Assembly (NCBI GenBank): GCA_021793055.1 | Contig: JAJYTL010000062.1 | Span: 1-12,880, forward strand | DNA from: Pseudomonadota bacterium | GTDB taxonomy: Bacteria > Pseudomonadota > Alphaproteobacteria > Ferrovibrionales > Ferrovibrionaceae | DNA: 12,880 nt | Direction of reading: 5' to 3' | In this document: piece after piece, positions 6,865-12,880 of the stretch | How the letters are laid out: each line of letters begins with the position of its first letter | Numbering within the stretch: the stretch's first letter is position 1 | Program-made: the position numbers and the translations under genes | The notes under the pieces: model-generated | Database searches by the model: none | Told to the model about the DNA's origin: nothing | What the model saw: the letters and a program-made list of their open reading frames with translations, nothing else

Positions 6865-6884
6865 CTCGTCAGTCGACTAGCGAG
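6865..6884. repeat. Imperfect 20-bp palindrome in the cold-shock leader
   Basis: The sequence CTCGTCAGTCGACTAGCGAG pairs CTCG with CGAG and is fully self-complementary in its centre AGTCGACT, with mismatches only at two positions in each arm. It lies about 35 to 55 bp upstream of the cold-shock ATG, so it could be an operator or a hairpin in the mRNA leader. Function is not known. Confidence 0.45.
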
Positions 6885-7010
6885 CCTAACTTCGAAATGG
6901 ATGAGACTTGATTGGATTCTCGTTGTGGAGAACAAGCGCCAAGGCCAACCCATAGCGAGGCGAGGCACGTAAATATGCCGGCCGAATCGGGCCTTGGCAA
7001 GGGGCCGCTG

Positions 7011-7037
7011 AAAAAATCCCGGTCTTGGATTTGGGAT
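7011..7037 (-). terminator. Candidate terminator for the ABC exporter operon
   Basis: On the minus strand ATCCC (7037-7033) can pair with GGGAT (7020-7016) across a 12-nt loop, and the stem is followed by a run of six T. It lies about 67 bp after the stop of the last operon gene. The stem is short, so the call is tentative. Confidence 0.4.
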
Positions 7038-7103
7038 AAAACGTCAATGCGCCAGGGCCTTACGCCATCGCCGCCGGACTTCCGCGGGGTCGGCTCGCGA
7101 CCT

Positions 7104-8225
7104 TCAAGCCATTGAATCGATGGTCTTGCGGAAGCGTGTCAGGGCGAGGCCGAATAGAACCACGCCGATCGCGGCGAGGGCCGCGAACTGCGGCCAGACG
7201 ACGCCAAAGCCGGCGCCGCGGAACAGGATCGCTTGCGCCAGGATGACGAAATGGGTGTTCGGCGCGACCTGCATGAGGTGCTGCACGATGGCCGGCATGC
7301 TTTCGCGTGGCGTTGTCGCGCCGGAGAGCATTTCCAAGGGCAGGAGGACGAGGACGAGAAGCATGCCGAATTGCGGCATCGAGCGGCCGACGGTGCCGAG
7401 GAAAATGCCCATCGAGGTGGTGGCGAAGAGGTCGAGCGCCGTCCCGGCCAGGAACAGAGCCATGGATCCCTGGATCGGAACCGACAACAGCCCGTGCGCC
7501 ACGAAGACCAGAGATGCCGCGCAAGTGACCAGCACCACCAGCGCCATGGCCCAGACCTTGCTCGCGATGATCTCGAACGGAGTTACGGGCATCACCAGGA
7601 GATGTTCAAGCGTGCCGTGTTCGCGCTCGCGGATCAAGGCTGCGCCGGTGAGTACGATTGCGAGCAGGGTGACGTTGTTGATGATCTCCATGACGGCGCC
7701 AAACCACGATTTGTTCAGCGAGGGGTTGAAGCGCGCCCTGAGCGCCAATCCCACTGGCGGCTCGGCGACGCGGCGATGGCGCATGGCGAAGGCGTTCACT
7801 TCGTCCATGACCATGGTCTGGATGTAGCTGCTGCCGGTGAAGGCTTGGCTCATGCGCGTCGCGTCGACGTTCAATTGTATGGACGGGCGGCGGCCGGCGA
7901 GAAGGTCGCGCTGGAAATCGGGCGGGATGTCGAGGGCAAACGTGTCGCGGCCGGCATCCATGCGGGCGTCCATTTCCGCCGGGGTGATCAGCTTCGGCAG
8001 GCTGAAGTAGGGCGGGTAGAAGGCGTTGACGATCCGCGCCGAGAGCGCCGAGTGATCCTCGTCCACGATCGAGATCGGCGCCCGGTTGAGGGTTTCCGGC
8101 ATCGCCGTCGCCGCGGCGTAGATCGCGAAGGTGAAGGCATAGACGATCAGCACCAGCATGCCCGGATCGCGGGCCAGGCTGCGCAGCTCCTTAACGCCGA
8201 AATGAAGGACATTGGTGAGGCGCAC
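7104..8225 (-). CDS. yhhJ: ABC-2 type transport permease, YhhJ-like
   Basis: A 373-residue inner-membrane permease of the ABC-2 type. Hydrophobic segments are visible at about 22-41, 178-197, 223-245, 255-278, 283-303 and 344-363, with a large soluble loop (about 42-175) between the first and second, as usual for this family. The cytoplasmic coupling region EREHGTLEHLLVMPVTPFEI (200-219) is the hallmark ABC-2 motif. It carries no ATPase domain and would be energised by the neighbouring RbbA-type protein. Translation starts at GTG (8225-8223), supported by a perfect AGGAGG 8 bp upstream inside the end of the rbbA-type gene and by homology-like sequence beginning there. The 3-bp gap to that gene indicates translational coupling. 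Last gene of the operon. Exported substrate unknown. Confidence 0.93.
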   Translation of the reverse strand: MRLTNVLHFGVKELRSLARDPGMLVLIVYAFTFAIYAAATAMPETLNRAPISIVDEDHSALSARIVNAFYPPYFSLPKLITPAEMDARMDAGRDTFALDIPPDFQRDLLAGRRPSIQLNVDATRMSQAFTGSSYIQTMVMDEVNAFAMRHRRVAEPPVGLALRARFNPSLNKSWFGAVMEIINNVTLLAIVLTGAALIREREHGTLEHLLVMPVTPFEIIASKVWAMALVVLVTCAASLVFVAHGLLSVPIQGSMALFLAGTALDLFATTSMGIFLGTVGRSMPQFGMLLVLVLLPLEMLSGATTPRESMPAIVQHLMQVAPNTHFVILAQAILFRGAGFGVVWPQFAALAAIGVVLFGLALTRFRKTIDSMA

Positions 8226-8228
8226 GGC

Positions 8229-11000
8229 TCAAGCCTCCTGTTTGCGCAGCAGCAGGGCCGAGAGGGCGAGCAGCACCGGCACGGCGAGCACCAGCGGAAC
8301 GAAGGAGGGCTCCAGATTGGCGAAGCCCAGGGCCTTGGAAAAGGTGCCCCGCGAGATGGTGAGGAAATGCGTCGTCGGATAAAGCTCTCCGATCAGCCGG
8401 CCCACGCCCTGCAGGGAGGAGGTCGGCTCGATCATGCCCGAAAAGCTCACCGCCGGCAGGATGGTCAGAACCGCGGTGCCGAAAATGGCGGCGATCTGGC
8501 TGCGCATGAAGCTCGATATGAGAAGGCCGAGCGCGGTCGACGCGGCGACATAGAGCGCGGCCGCCGCGGCCAGGGTCGGGAAGCTGCCGGTGAACGGCAC
8601 GCCGAAAAGGGTCACCGCGAGGAGGGCGAGAACCAAGAAGTTCAGCCCCGACAGGACGATGTAGGGGAGCTGCTTGCCGACCAGGAATTCGATCGGCGTC
8701 GTCGGCGTGACGTAGAAGTTGACGATCGAGCCGAGCTCCTTTTCGCGCACCACGCTGAGGGCCGCGAGCATCGCCGGGATCAGCATGAGAAGCAGCGGGA
8801 TCATCGCCGGCACCATGGCGACCAGGCTCTTGACGTCGGGGTTGTAACGGAAGCGGGTCTCGATTTTGACGAGGCCGTCCAGGGCCTTTCCGTGGCCGGC
8901 GGCGCGCGCTTGCGCGGCCAGCCACTTCGCATGCATGCCCTCGACGTAGCCCTCGGCGACTTCGGCCCGCGTCGGCATCGCGCCGTCGATCCAGGCGCCG
9001 ATCTGGACCTTGCGGCCGTGCGCGACGTCGCGCGCGAACCCTGGCGGAATCTCGATCGCGAGGCTGAGTTTTCCCGACCGCATCCGGCGGTCCATGTCAG
9101 CGTCGCTGGCGAGGGGGGGCTTCTCGATGAAGTAGCGCGAGCCCGCGAGGTTGAGCGTGTAGTTGCGGCTGAGGGCAGTGTGGTCGCGGTCGAGAACGGC
9201 GAAGCTCAGGTTCTCGACGTCGAGGCTGATGCCGTACCCCATGACGAACAGCAGAATGACGCTGCCGAGCAGGGCCAAGATCAGGCGGATCGGGTCGCGA
9301 TTTAGTTCCAACGCCTCGCGGCGCGCGTAGCTCAACATGCGCGCGGGATCGAAGGCGCGGCGCCGGCTGCGCACCGTGGCCGCGTCGGTCTCGGTCGATC
9401 GGCTTGGCGGCAGGGCGGCCGGCGGCGGATCGGCTCCGTCCGCCGCCGCTTCCTCGAGATAGGCGATAAAGGCCTCTTCCAGGGTTGCGACGGCACGGCG
9501 TGCCATCAGCGCGTCCGGCCGGCCGGTGACCAGAACCTTGCCGCCGTGCATCAGCGAGATGCGATCGCAGCGCGCGGCCTCGTTCATGAAATGGGTCGAG
9601 ATGAAGATGGTGACGCCGTCCTCGCGCGACAGCCCGACGAGGATGCGCCAGAAGGCATCGCGCGCCACTGGGTCGACCCCCGAGGTGGGCTCGTCCAGGA
9701 TCAGCAACTCGGGCTTGTGGATCATCGCGACGGCCAGCGACAACCGCTGCCGGTGACCGAGCGGCAGCCGATTCGGCAAGGCGTCGGCGATCGCGGCGAG
9801 ATCGAAGCGGGCCAGCATCTCCGCTACGCGCGGCGGAATCTCCTCGGCCGGCACCTGGAACAGCCGTGCGTGCAGTTCGAGGTTCTGGCGCACCGTAAGC
9901 TCGGTATAGAGCGAGAAGGATTGCGACATGTAGCCGACGCGCCGTCGCGTCATCAGATCGCGCGCATCCATCTCCTTGCCGAACAGCCAGGCGCGCCCCT
10001 CGCTCGGCGGCAACAGGCCGGTCAACATCTTCATCGTGGTGGTCTTGCCGCAGCCGTTCGAGCCGACGAAGCCGAACATCTCGCCGCGCCGGATGGTGAA
10101 GCTCGCATGATCGACGGCGGTGAAATCGCCGAAGCGCATGGTCAGGCCGTTCGCCTCGATGGCGGTTTCGCCGTCGATCTCGGCCGGGCGCGGCGGAATT
10201 TCCACGGGTCTATGGCCACGGCGCTTTTCCTCGGGCAACAGGGCGATAAATGCGGCCTCGAGCGAGGCCGCGCCGGTGCGGGCGCGCAAGTCCGCCGGCG
10301 TGCCGGTCGCGAGCACGCGGCCCGCGTCCATCGCCACCAGCCAATCGAAGCGAGCCGCTTCCTCCATATAGGCGGTCGCCACCACCACGCTCATGCCGGG
10401 GCGGCTGGCGCGGATCCCGGCGACCAACTCCCAGAACTGGCGGCGGGACAGCGGATCGACGCCGGTCGTCGGCTCGTCGAGGATCAGGAGATCGGGGTCG
10501 TGGATCAGCGCGCAACAGAGGCCGAGCTTCTGCTTCATGCCGCCGGAGAGCTTGCCGGCCGGCCGGTCGAGGAAGGGAGCGAGGCCCGTGCTGCGCGTCA
10601 GCTCGTCGATCCGGCGCGCCCGTTCGCGCGCGTCCTGGCCGAACAGACGCGCGAAAAAGTCGATGTTCTCAAAGATGGAAAGGGTCGGATAAAGGTTCCG
10701 GCCCAGGCCTTGCGGCAGATAGGCGATGCGCGAGCAGACGGCCTTGCGATGGCGCGCCGAGCGCATGTCGCCGCCGAGAACCTCGACGTCGCCGGTCTGG
10801 ACCGCGCGGGCGCCGGCGATGAGGGCGAGCAGGCTTGACTTGCCGATGCCGTCCGGGCCGATCAGCCCGACCATGCGGCCAGCCGGAATCTCGAGACTGA
10901 GCCCGGCGAGCGCTTGCGCCTTGCCGTAGCGCAGGGTGACATTTTCAAGGCGTGCGACGGGGGGCGGCGCGGTTGCGCCTGGCGCGCGCTCGGCGCTCAT
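8229..11000 (-). CDS. rbbA: RbbA-type ABC transporter: two ATPase domains fused to an ABC-2 membrane domain
   Basis: A 923-residue fusion with the layout of E. coli RbbA (YhiH). ABC domain 1 spans about 15-255: Walker A GPDGIGKSS (48-56), Q-loop Gln97, signature LSGGM (151-155), Walker B LLILDE ending at Glu176. ABC domain 2 spans about 278-515: Walker A GSNGCGKTT (313-321), Gln360, signature LPLGH (412-416), Walker B with Glu437 and switch His470. A proline- and alanine-rich linker (about 517-548) leads to an ABC-2 membrane domain with segments near 572-592, 726-750, 779-801, 808-832, 835-856 and 901-918 and a soluble loop of about 130 residues after the first. Domain 1 has Ala210 where the switch histidine belongs, and signature 2 is degenerate, so one ATP site should be weak. 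The start overlaps the HlyD-type stop (ATGA), so translation is probably coupled. E. coli RbbA was reported to bind ribosomes; genetic context points to envelope export. Confidence 0.95.
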   Translation of the reverse strand: MSAERAPGATAPPPVARLENVTLRYGKAQALAGLSLEIPAGRMVGLIGPDGIGKSSLLALIAGARAVQTGDVEVLGGDMRSARHRKAVCSRIAYLPQGLGRNLYPTLSIFENIDFFARLFGQDARERARRIDELTRSTGLAPFLDRPAGKLSGGMKQKLGLCCALIHDPDLLILDEPTTGVDPLSRRQFWELVAGIRASRPGMSVVVATAYMEEAARFDWLVAMDAGRVLATGTPADLRARTGAASLEAAFIALLPEEKRRGHRPVEIPPRPAEIDGETAIEANGLTMRFGDFTAVDHASFTIRRGEMFGFVGSNGCGKTTTMKMLTGLLPPSEGRAWLFGKEMDARDLMTRRRVGYMSQSFSLYTELTVRQNLELHARLFQVPAEEIPPRVAEMLARFDLAAIADALPNRLPLGHRQRLSLAVAMIHKPELLILDEPTSGVDPVARDAFWRILVGLSREDGVTIFISTHFMNEAARCDRISLMHGGKVLVTGRPDALMARRAVATLEEAFIAYLEEAAADGADPPPAALPPSRSTETDAATVRSRRRAFDPARMLSYARREALELNRDPIRLILALLGSVILLFVMGYGISLDVENLSFAVLDRDHTALSRNYTLNLAGSRYFIEKPPLASDADMDRRMRSGKLSLAIEIPPGFARDVAHGRKVQIGAWIDGAMPTRAEVAEGYVEGMHAKWLAAQARAAGHGKALDGLVKIETRFRYNPDVKSLVAMVPAMIPLLLMLIPAMLAALSVVREKELGSIVNFYVTPTTPIEFLVGKQLPYIVLSGLNFLVLALLAVTLFGVPFTGSFPTLAAAAALYVAASTALGLLISSFMRSQIAAIFGTAVLTILPAVSFSGMIEPTSSLQGVGRLIGELYPTTHFLTISRGTFSKALGFANLEPSFVPLVLAVPVLLALSALLLRKQEA
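8234..8239 (-). promoter_or_regulatory. Ribosome-binding site that fixes the GTG start of the YhhJ-like gene
   Basis: AGGAGG on the minus strand, within the last codons of the RbbA-type gene (KQEA then stop), is placed 8 bp before the GTG at 8225. This spacing is near optimal and there is no better ATG nearby, so the GTG start is preferred. Confidence 0.75.
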
Positions 11001-12070
11001 TGCGGCAACCGGACCCGCAGCGCCGCCGGCCAGGGCAGGCGCGGGTCGAGCCGGACATAGGCCATGCCCGGCAATCCGGTTTTCACCGTGCGGATGTATT
11101 TCTTGAGCAACTTGGGGGCGATGCGCGCCTTGAGCCGGAACATCAGCTTCTGGCGTTCGTCCGCCGTCTCCACCGTTTTCGGTGTGAATTGTGCGACATC
11201 CGCGACAAAGGAGATGGTCGCCGGGATCACGTATTGGGGTGCGGCATCGAGCACGAGGCGCGCCTCGGCCCCGAGCGCGACGCGACCAGCTTGCGCCGTC
11301 GGCAGGAAGAACGTCATGTAGACATCACTCAGATCCACCATGTTGAGCACGGTGCCGCCGGCCGCCAAGACCTCGCCCGGCTCGGCGACGCGGTATTGAA
11401 CGCGGCCGTCCCGGGGTGCGCGCAAGGTGCTGTCGGCGATATCGGCCTCGATGCGCTGGAGGGCGGCGCGCACCGCCTCGACGTCGGATTGGGCACCGAT
11501 AACCTCGGAGCGGGCGAGGCCGAGGCCAGCTTGCGCCGCGGCGACCTGCGCCTGCGCCGCGGCGACGGCCGCCTTGCCGCTCTCGACGGCGGCGCGGTCG
11601 TCGTCAAGCGCCTGGGCGGCGACGGCGCCCTTTGGGGCGAGCGCGCGCGAGCGCGCGAGGCGCTTTTCCGCGGCACCGAGCTCGGCCTTGCGCTGCGCCA
11701 CCACCGCCGCGGCCGCGCTCTGTTCGGCCTCGCGCTGCGTGACCCGGCTCTGCGCCGTCGCGATGCCGATCTCGGCGCGCTTCAATTGTGCCTCGGCCTC
11801 GCGCCGCTGCGCCTCCAGGGTCGCGGTGTCCATCCTGGCGAGAATCTGGCCCGCGGTGACGAAATCGCCCTCCTTGACCAGAATGTCCGCGATCCGGCCC
11901 GGTATTTTGGCTGCGATGTCGATCTCCACGGCCTCGATCCGGCCATTGCCGCCGGCGAAGCCGTTCGGCAGACCCTTGGGTTGAAGCGCCTGCCAGGCAA
12001 GGACGCCGGCGATCGCAACAAGCGCGACGACGGCGGTCCGGATCGTCCAGGTCTTAGTCCGAGCGGTCAT
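10997..12070 (-). CDS. yhiI: HlyD-family membrane-fusion (periplasmic adaptor) protein, YhiI-like
   Basis: A 357-residue adaptor that would bridge an inner-membrane ABC exporter to the outer envelope. A short basic N-terminus leads to a single hydrophobic anchor or uncleaved signal (about 12-29). Then come the first lipoyl-like half motif (VEIDIAAKIPGRIADILVKE, 48-67, with the VTAGQILARMD hairpin), a long alanine-rich alpha-helical coiled-coil hairpin (about 85-213), the second lipoyl half (STLRAPRDGRVQYRVAEPGE, 214-233) and a beta-barrel domain (about 240-345). The hairpin has two arms, the usual form for HlyD/EmrA-type adaptors. The C-terminal segment DVAQFTPKTVETADER (291-306) is characteristic of the YhiI/YbhG-type adaptors that partner ABC-2 exporters. 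First gene of the operon; its stop overlaps the RbbA-type start by 4 bp. No strong ribosome site before the ATG at 12070. No outer-membrane channel gene is in the window. Confidence 0.94.
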   Translation of the reverse strand: MTARTKTWTIRTAVVALVAIAGVLAWQALQPKGLPNGFAGGNGRIEAVEIDIAAKIPGRIADILVKEGDFVTAGQILARMDTATLEAQRREAEAQLKRAEIGIATAQSRVTQREAEQSAAAAVVAQRKAELGAAEKRLARSRALAPKGAVAAQALDDDRAAVESGKAAVAAAQAQVAAAQAGLGLARSEVIGAQSDVEAVRAALQRIEADIADSTLRAPRDGRVQYRVAEPGEVLAAGGTVLNMVDLSDVYMTFFLPTAQAGRVALGAEARLVLDAAPQYVIPATISFVADVAQFTPKTVETADERQKLMFRLKARIAPKLLKKYIRTVKTGLPGMAYVRLDPRLPWPAALRVRLPQ

Positions 12071-12214
12071 CGTTCAGCGGCGCGGTTGTGGAACCTGCGG
12101 CAAGGTCGCGGTTCTGTCGGCAATTTTCATGGACGCTACCAATGCGCGCATCGGCGCGGATGCGTTGTCAATTCCGGCGTGGCCGCCGGGCGGATCAAGC
12201 CTATATTTTTATTA

Positions 12215-12230
12215 GGCGCCAAGCGGCGCC
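12215..12230. repeat. GGCGCC inverted repeat with AAGC loop
   Basis: Two copies of the palindrome GGCGCC (12215-12220 and 12225-12230) flank AAGC and can form a 6-bp hairpin. It lies between the A/T-rich island and the CRP/FNR-like site. On the minus strand it is followed by A-rich, not T-rich, sequence, so it does not look like a terminator; its overlap with the putative promoter suggests possible regulatory or incidental status. Confidence 0.4.
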
Positions 12231-12238
12231 GCGGCGCT

Positions 12239-12252
12239 TTGATCTAAGTCAC
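12239..12252. promoter_or_regulatory. Candidate CRP/FNR-family operator
   Basis: TTGATCTAAGTCAC matches nine of ten bases of an Anr/DNR-type pattern TTGAT-N4-(A/G)TCAA. Read on the other strand it also fits the broader GTGA-N6-TCA core shared by CRP-type sites. Its centre lies about 41 bp upstream of a potential minus-strand start near 12204, which would place CCTAAT at -12 to -7, the spacing of a class II FNR-dependent promoter driving the exporter operon. It could equally serve the plus-strand gene. Prediction only. Confidence 0.4.
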
Positions 12253-12489
12253 GTTTCGGTTGCCGAGCGTGCGGGTCGCGCGAGAGTGCTGGCGAACCGA
12301 CTGCGGTTTCGGGGCGGGATTTCCACCATCGCGGGTATCCGGATCGGCTGGAGACGGTGCATCATCTTTCTGGTCCTGGTCGTGACGGACATGGTAAAAA
12401 GAGCCGGCGTAACCGGGATGCGCCCGGTTCGTTTCGGCTTTGCCGGACCTGAGGCACGCGGCGGCGCCGCGTCTGAAAACGAGGACGAT

Positions 12490-12880
12490 GTGCAGGAAAT
12501 TTCCGTCAACGGCATCTCCGTCGACCCTGCCAGCGCGCAGACCCCGGAGCTTGCTGCGGTGCGCGAACTGTTGCGCCAGCACGCGCTAACGCTTGACCTT
12601 GTGGCCGAGGGGGCCGATCCCGAAACCGTCAATTCCGCCATCCGCGAGCTGATCGCCCAGGAAGTGGCAATGGCCGAGCCGACCGAGGCGGAGTGTCGCC
12701 GCTATTACGACGATCATCAGGAAATTTTCCAGAGCGGCGAACGGGTATCGGCGCGTCACATCCTGTTTCAGATACCGTCCCCCGCCGCCGTTGCAGACGT
12801 GCGCGCCAAGGCGGAAGCGGCCTTGGCCGACCTGCTGGAAGACGCCGAGGGCTTCGAGGCTGCCGCGCGGCGGCTTTCGA
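12490..12880 (+). CDS. Parvulin/NifM-type peptidyl-prolyl cis-trans isomerase (3' end outside window)
   Basis: The 130 residues visible match the N-terminal part of PpiC/NifM-like rotamases, which speed up proline isomerisation during protein folding. The N-terminus VQEISVNGISV is followed by a helical region (about 18-80) with LIAQEVAMAEP and ECRRYYDDHQEIF, typical of the chaperone-like arm. Next is the start of the parvulin domain at VSARHILFQ (86-94), where His90 is the conserved active-site-lining histidine, and then the helix with EDAEGFEAAARRLS. The rest of the domain lies beyond the right edge. The start is uncertain: GTG at 12490 has a GAGGA about 4 bp upstream and gives the usual short N-terminus; in-frame ATGs at 12391 and 12418 would add 33 or 24 residues without clear ribosome sites. 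No signal peptide from the preferred start, so a cytoplasmic protein. Divergent from the ABC operon. Confidence 0.8.
   Translation, partial: MQEISVNGISVDPASAQTPELAAVRELLRQHALTLDLVAEGADPETVNSAIRELIAQEVAMAEPTEAECRRYYDDHQEIFQSGERVSARHILFQIPSPAAVADVRAKAEAALADLLEDAEGFEAAARRLS

Larger units (their letters stand above)
6831..7103. other. Intergenic region upstream of the cold-shock gene and downstream of the ABC operon
   Basis: A 273-bp stretch, A/T-richer than its surroundings, that must contain the promoter and leader of the cold-shock gene and the end of the ABC exporter transcript. It includes an imperfect palindrome at 6865-6884 and a possible terminator at 7011-7037, listed separately. I found no clear -35/-10 pair on the minus strand and no credible open reading frame. 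Confidence 0.5.
12071..12489. other. Divergent gene-free region between ABC exporter operon and PPIase gene
   Basis: A 419-bp stretch between the HlyD-type start (minus strand) and the preferred start of the PPIase gene (plus strand). It has an A/T-rich island CTATATTTTTATTAGG (12201-12216), a GGCGCC-AAGC-GGCGCC inverted repeat (12215-12230) and a CRP/FNR-like site (12239-12252). The plus-strand frame of the PPIase is open through much of it, so part could be N-terminal coding sequence if an upstream ATG (12391 or 12418) is used. Minus-strand open frames here show no family features and I do not call them. Confidence 0.6.

Noticed and set aside
7233..9305. 690-residue plus-strand open frame antisense to the ABC genes
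   Set aside because: It is an overlapping frame of high-GC coding sequence, rich in Arg, Glu, Gly, Asp and His without any domain, while the minus strand shows full ABC-2 and ATPase motifs over the same bases.
11641..11662. GCGCGAGCGCGCGAGCGCGCGAGG run as a tandem repeat element
   Set aside because: It is Ala/Arg/Ser-coding sequence at the end of a coiled-coil arm of the HlyD-type protein; a by-product of GC-rich codons.
9546..12247. Two long plus-strand open frames (about 430 residues each) opposite the RbbA- and HlyD-type genes
   Set aside because: Same GC-driven artefact; the opposite strand explains the region fully.
12244..12641. Minus-strand open frames of 112 and 130 residues at the right end
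   Set aside because: They lie opposite the PPIase coding region and the regulatory gap, with no domain features or ribosome sites.

Overview
The window is GC-rich, with tightly packed genes, many 1 to 20 bp junctions and strong G/C preference at third codon positions. Together with the gene families present this suggests a high-GC proteobacterium, most likely an alphaproteobacterium. That assignment is an inference from composition and gene content; there is no rRNA or other phylogenetic marker here. I see no tRNA, rRNA, CRISPR array, insertion sequence or phage gene.

Left part (1-4763) looks like a small metabolic cluster. On the minus strand an aldo/keto reductase (779-1801) is followed 19 bp later by a short-chain dehydrogenase/reductase that runs off the left edge (759-1). 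Divergently, on the plus strand, lie a LigA-type subunit (2025-2300), a LigB-type class III extradiol dioxygenase (2302-3135) and a ThDP-dependent enzyme of the acetolactate synthase/benzoylformate decarboxylase superfamily (3219-4763). Ring cleavage, a ThDP-dependent 2-oxoacid step and two NAD(P)H oxidoreductases together suggest catabolism or modification of an aromatic compound. The substrate cannot be read from the sequence.

Middle part (4772-7103) carries a CYTH-CHAD protein on the minus strand, convergent with the ThDP gene, and a cold-shock protein gene with two tandem hairpins downstream that look like terminators.

Right part (7104-12070) is a three-gene minus-strand operon: an HlyD-type membrane-fusion protein, a 923-residue RbbA-type protein (two ABC ATPase domains fused to an ABC-2 membrane domain) and a separate ABC-2 permease. 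Order and architecture match the E. coli yhiI-rbbA-yhhJ cluster. The genes overlap by 4 bp (ATGA) or are 3 bp apart, so they are probably translated together and form one envelope exporter. The two ATP sites of the RbbA-type protein look asymmetric, one consensus and one degenerate.

A 419-bp gene-free stretch (12071-12489) with a CRP/FNR-like half-palindrome separates the operon from a divergent parvulin/NifM-type peptidyl-prolyl isomerase gene that is cut off by the right edge. No unmistakably new system is visible. The best leads are the ligAB plus ThDP-enzyme cluster and the asymmetric exporter with its possible CRP/FNR-type control.
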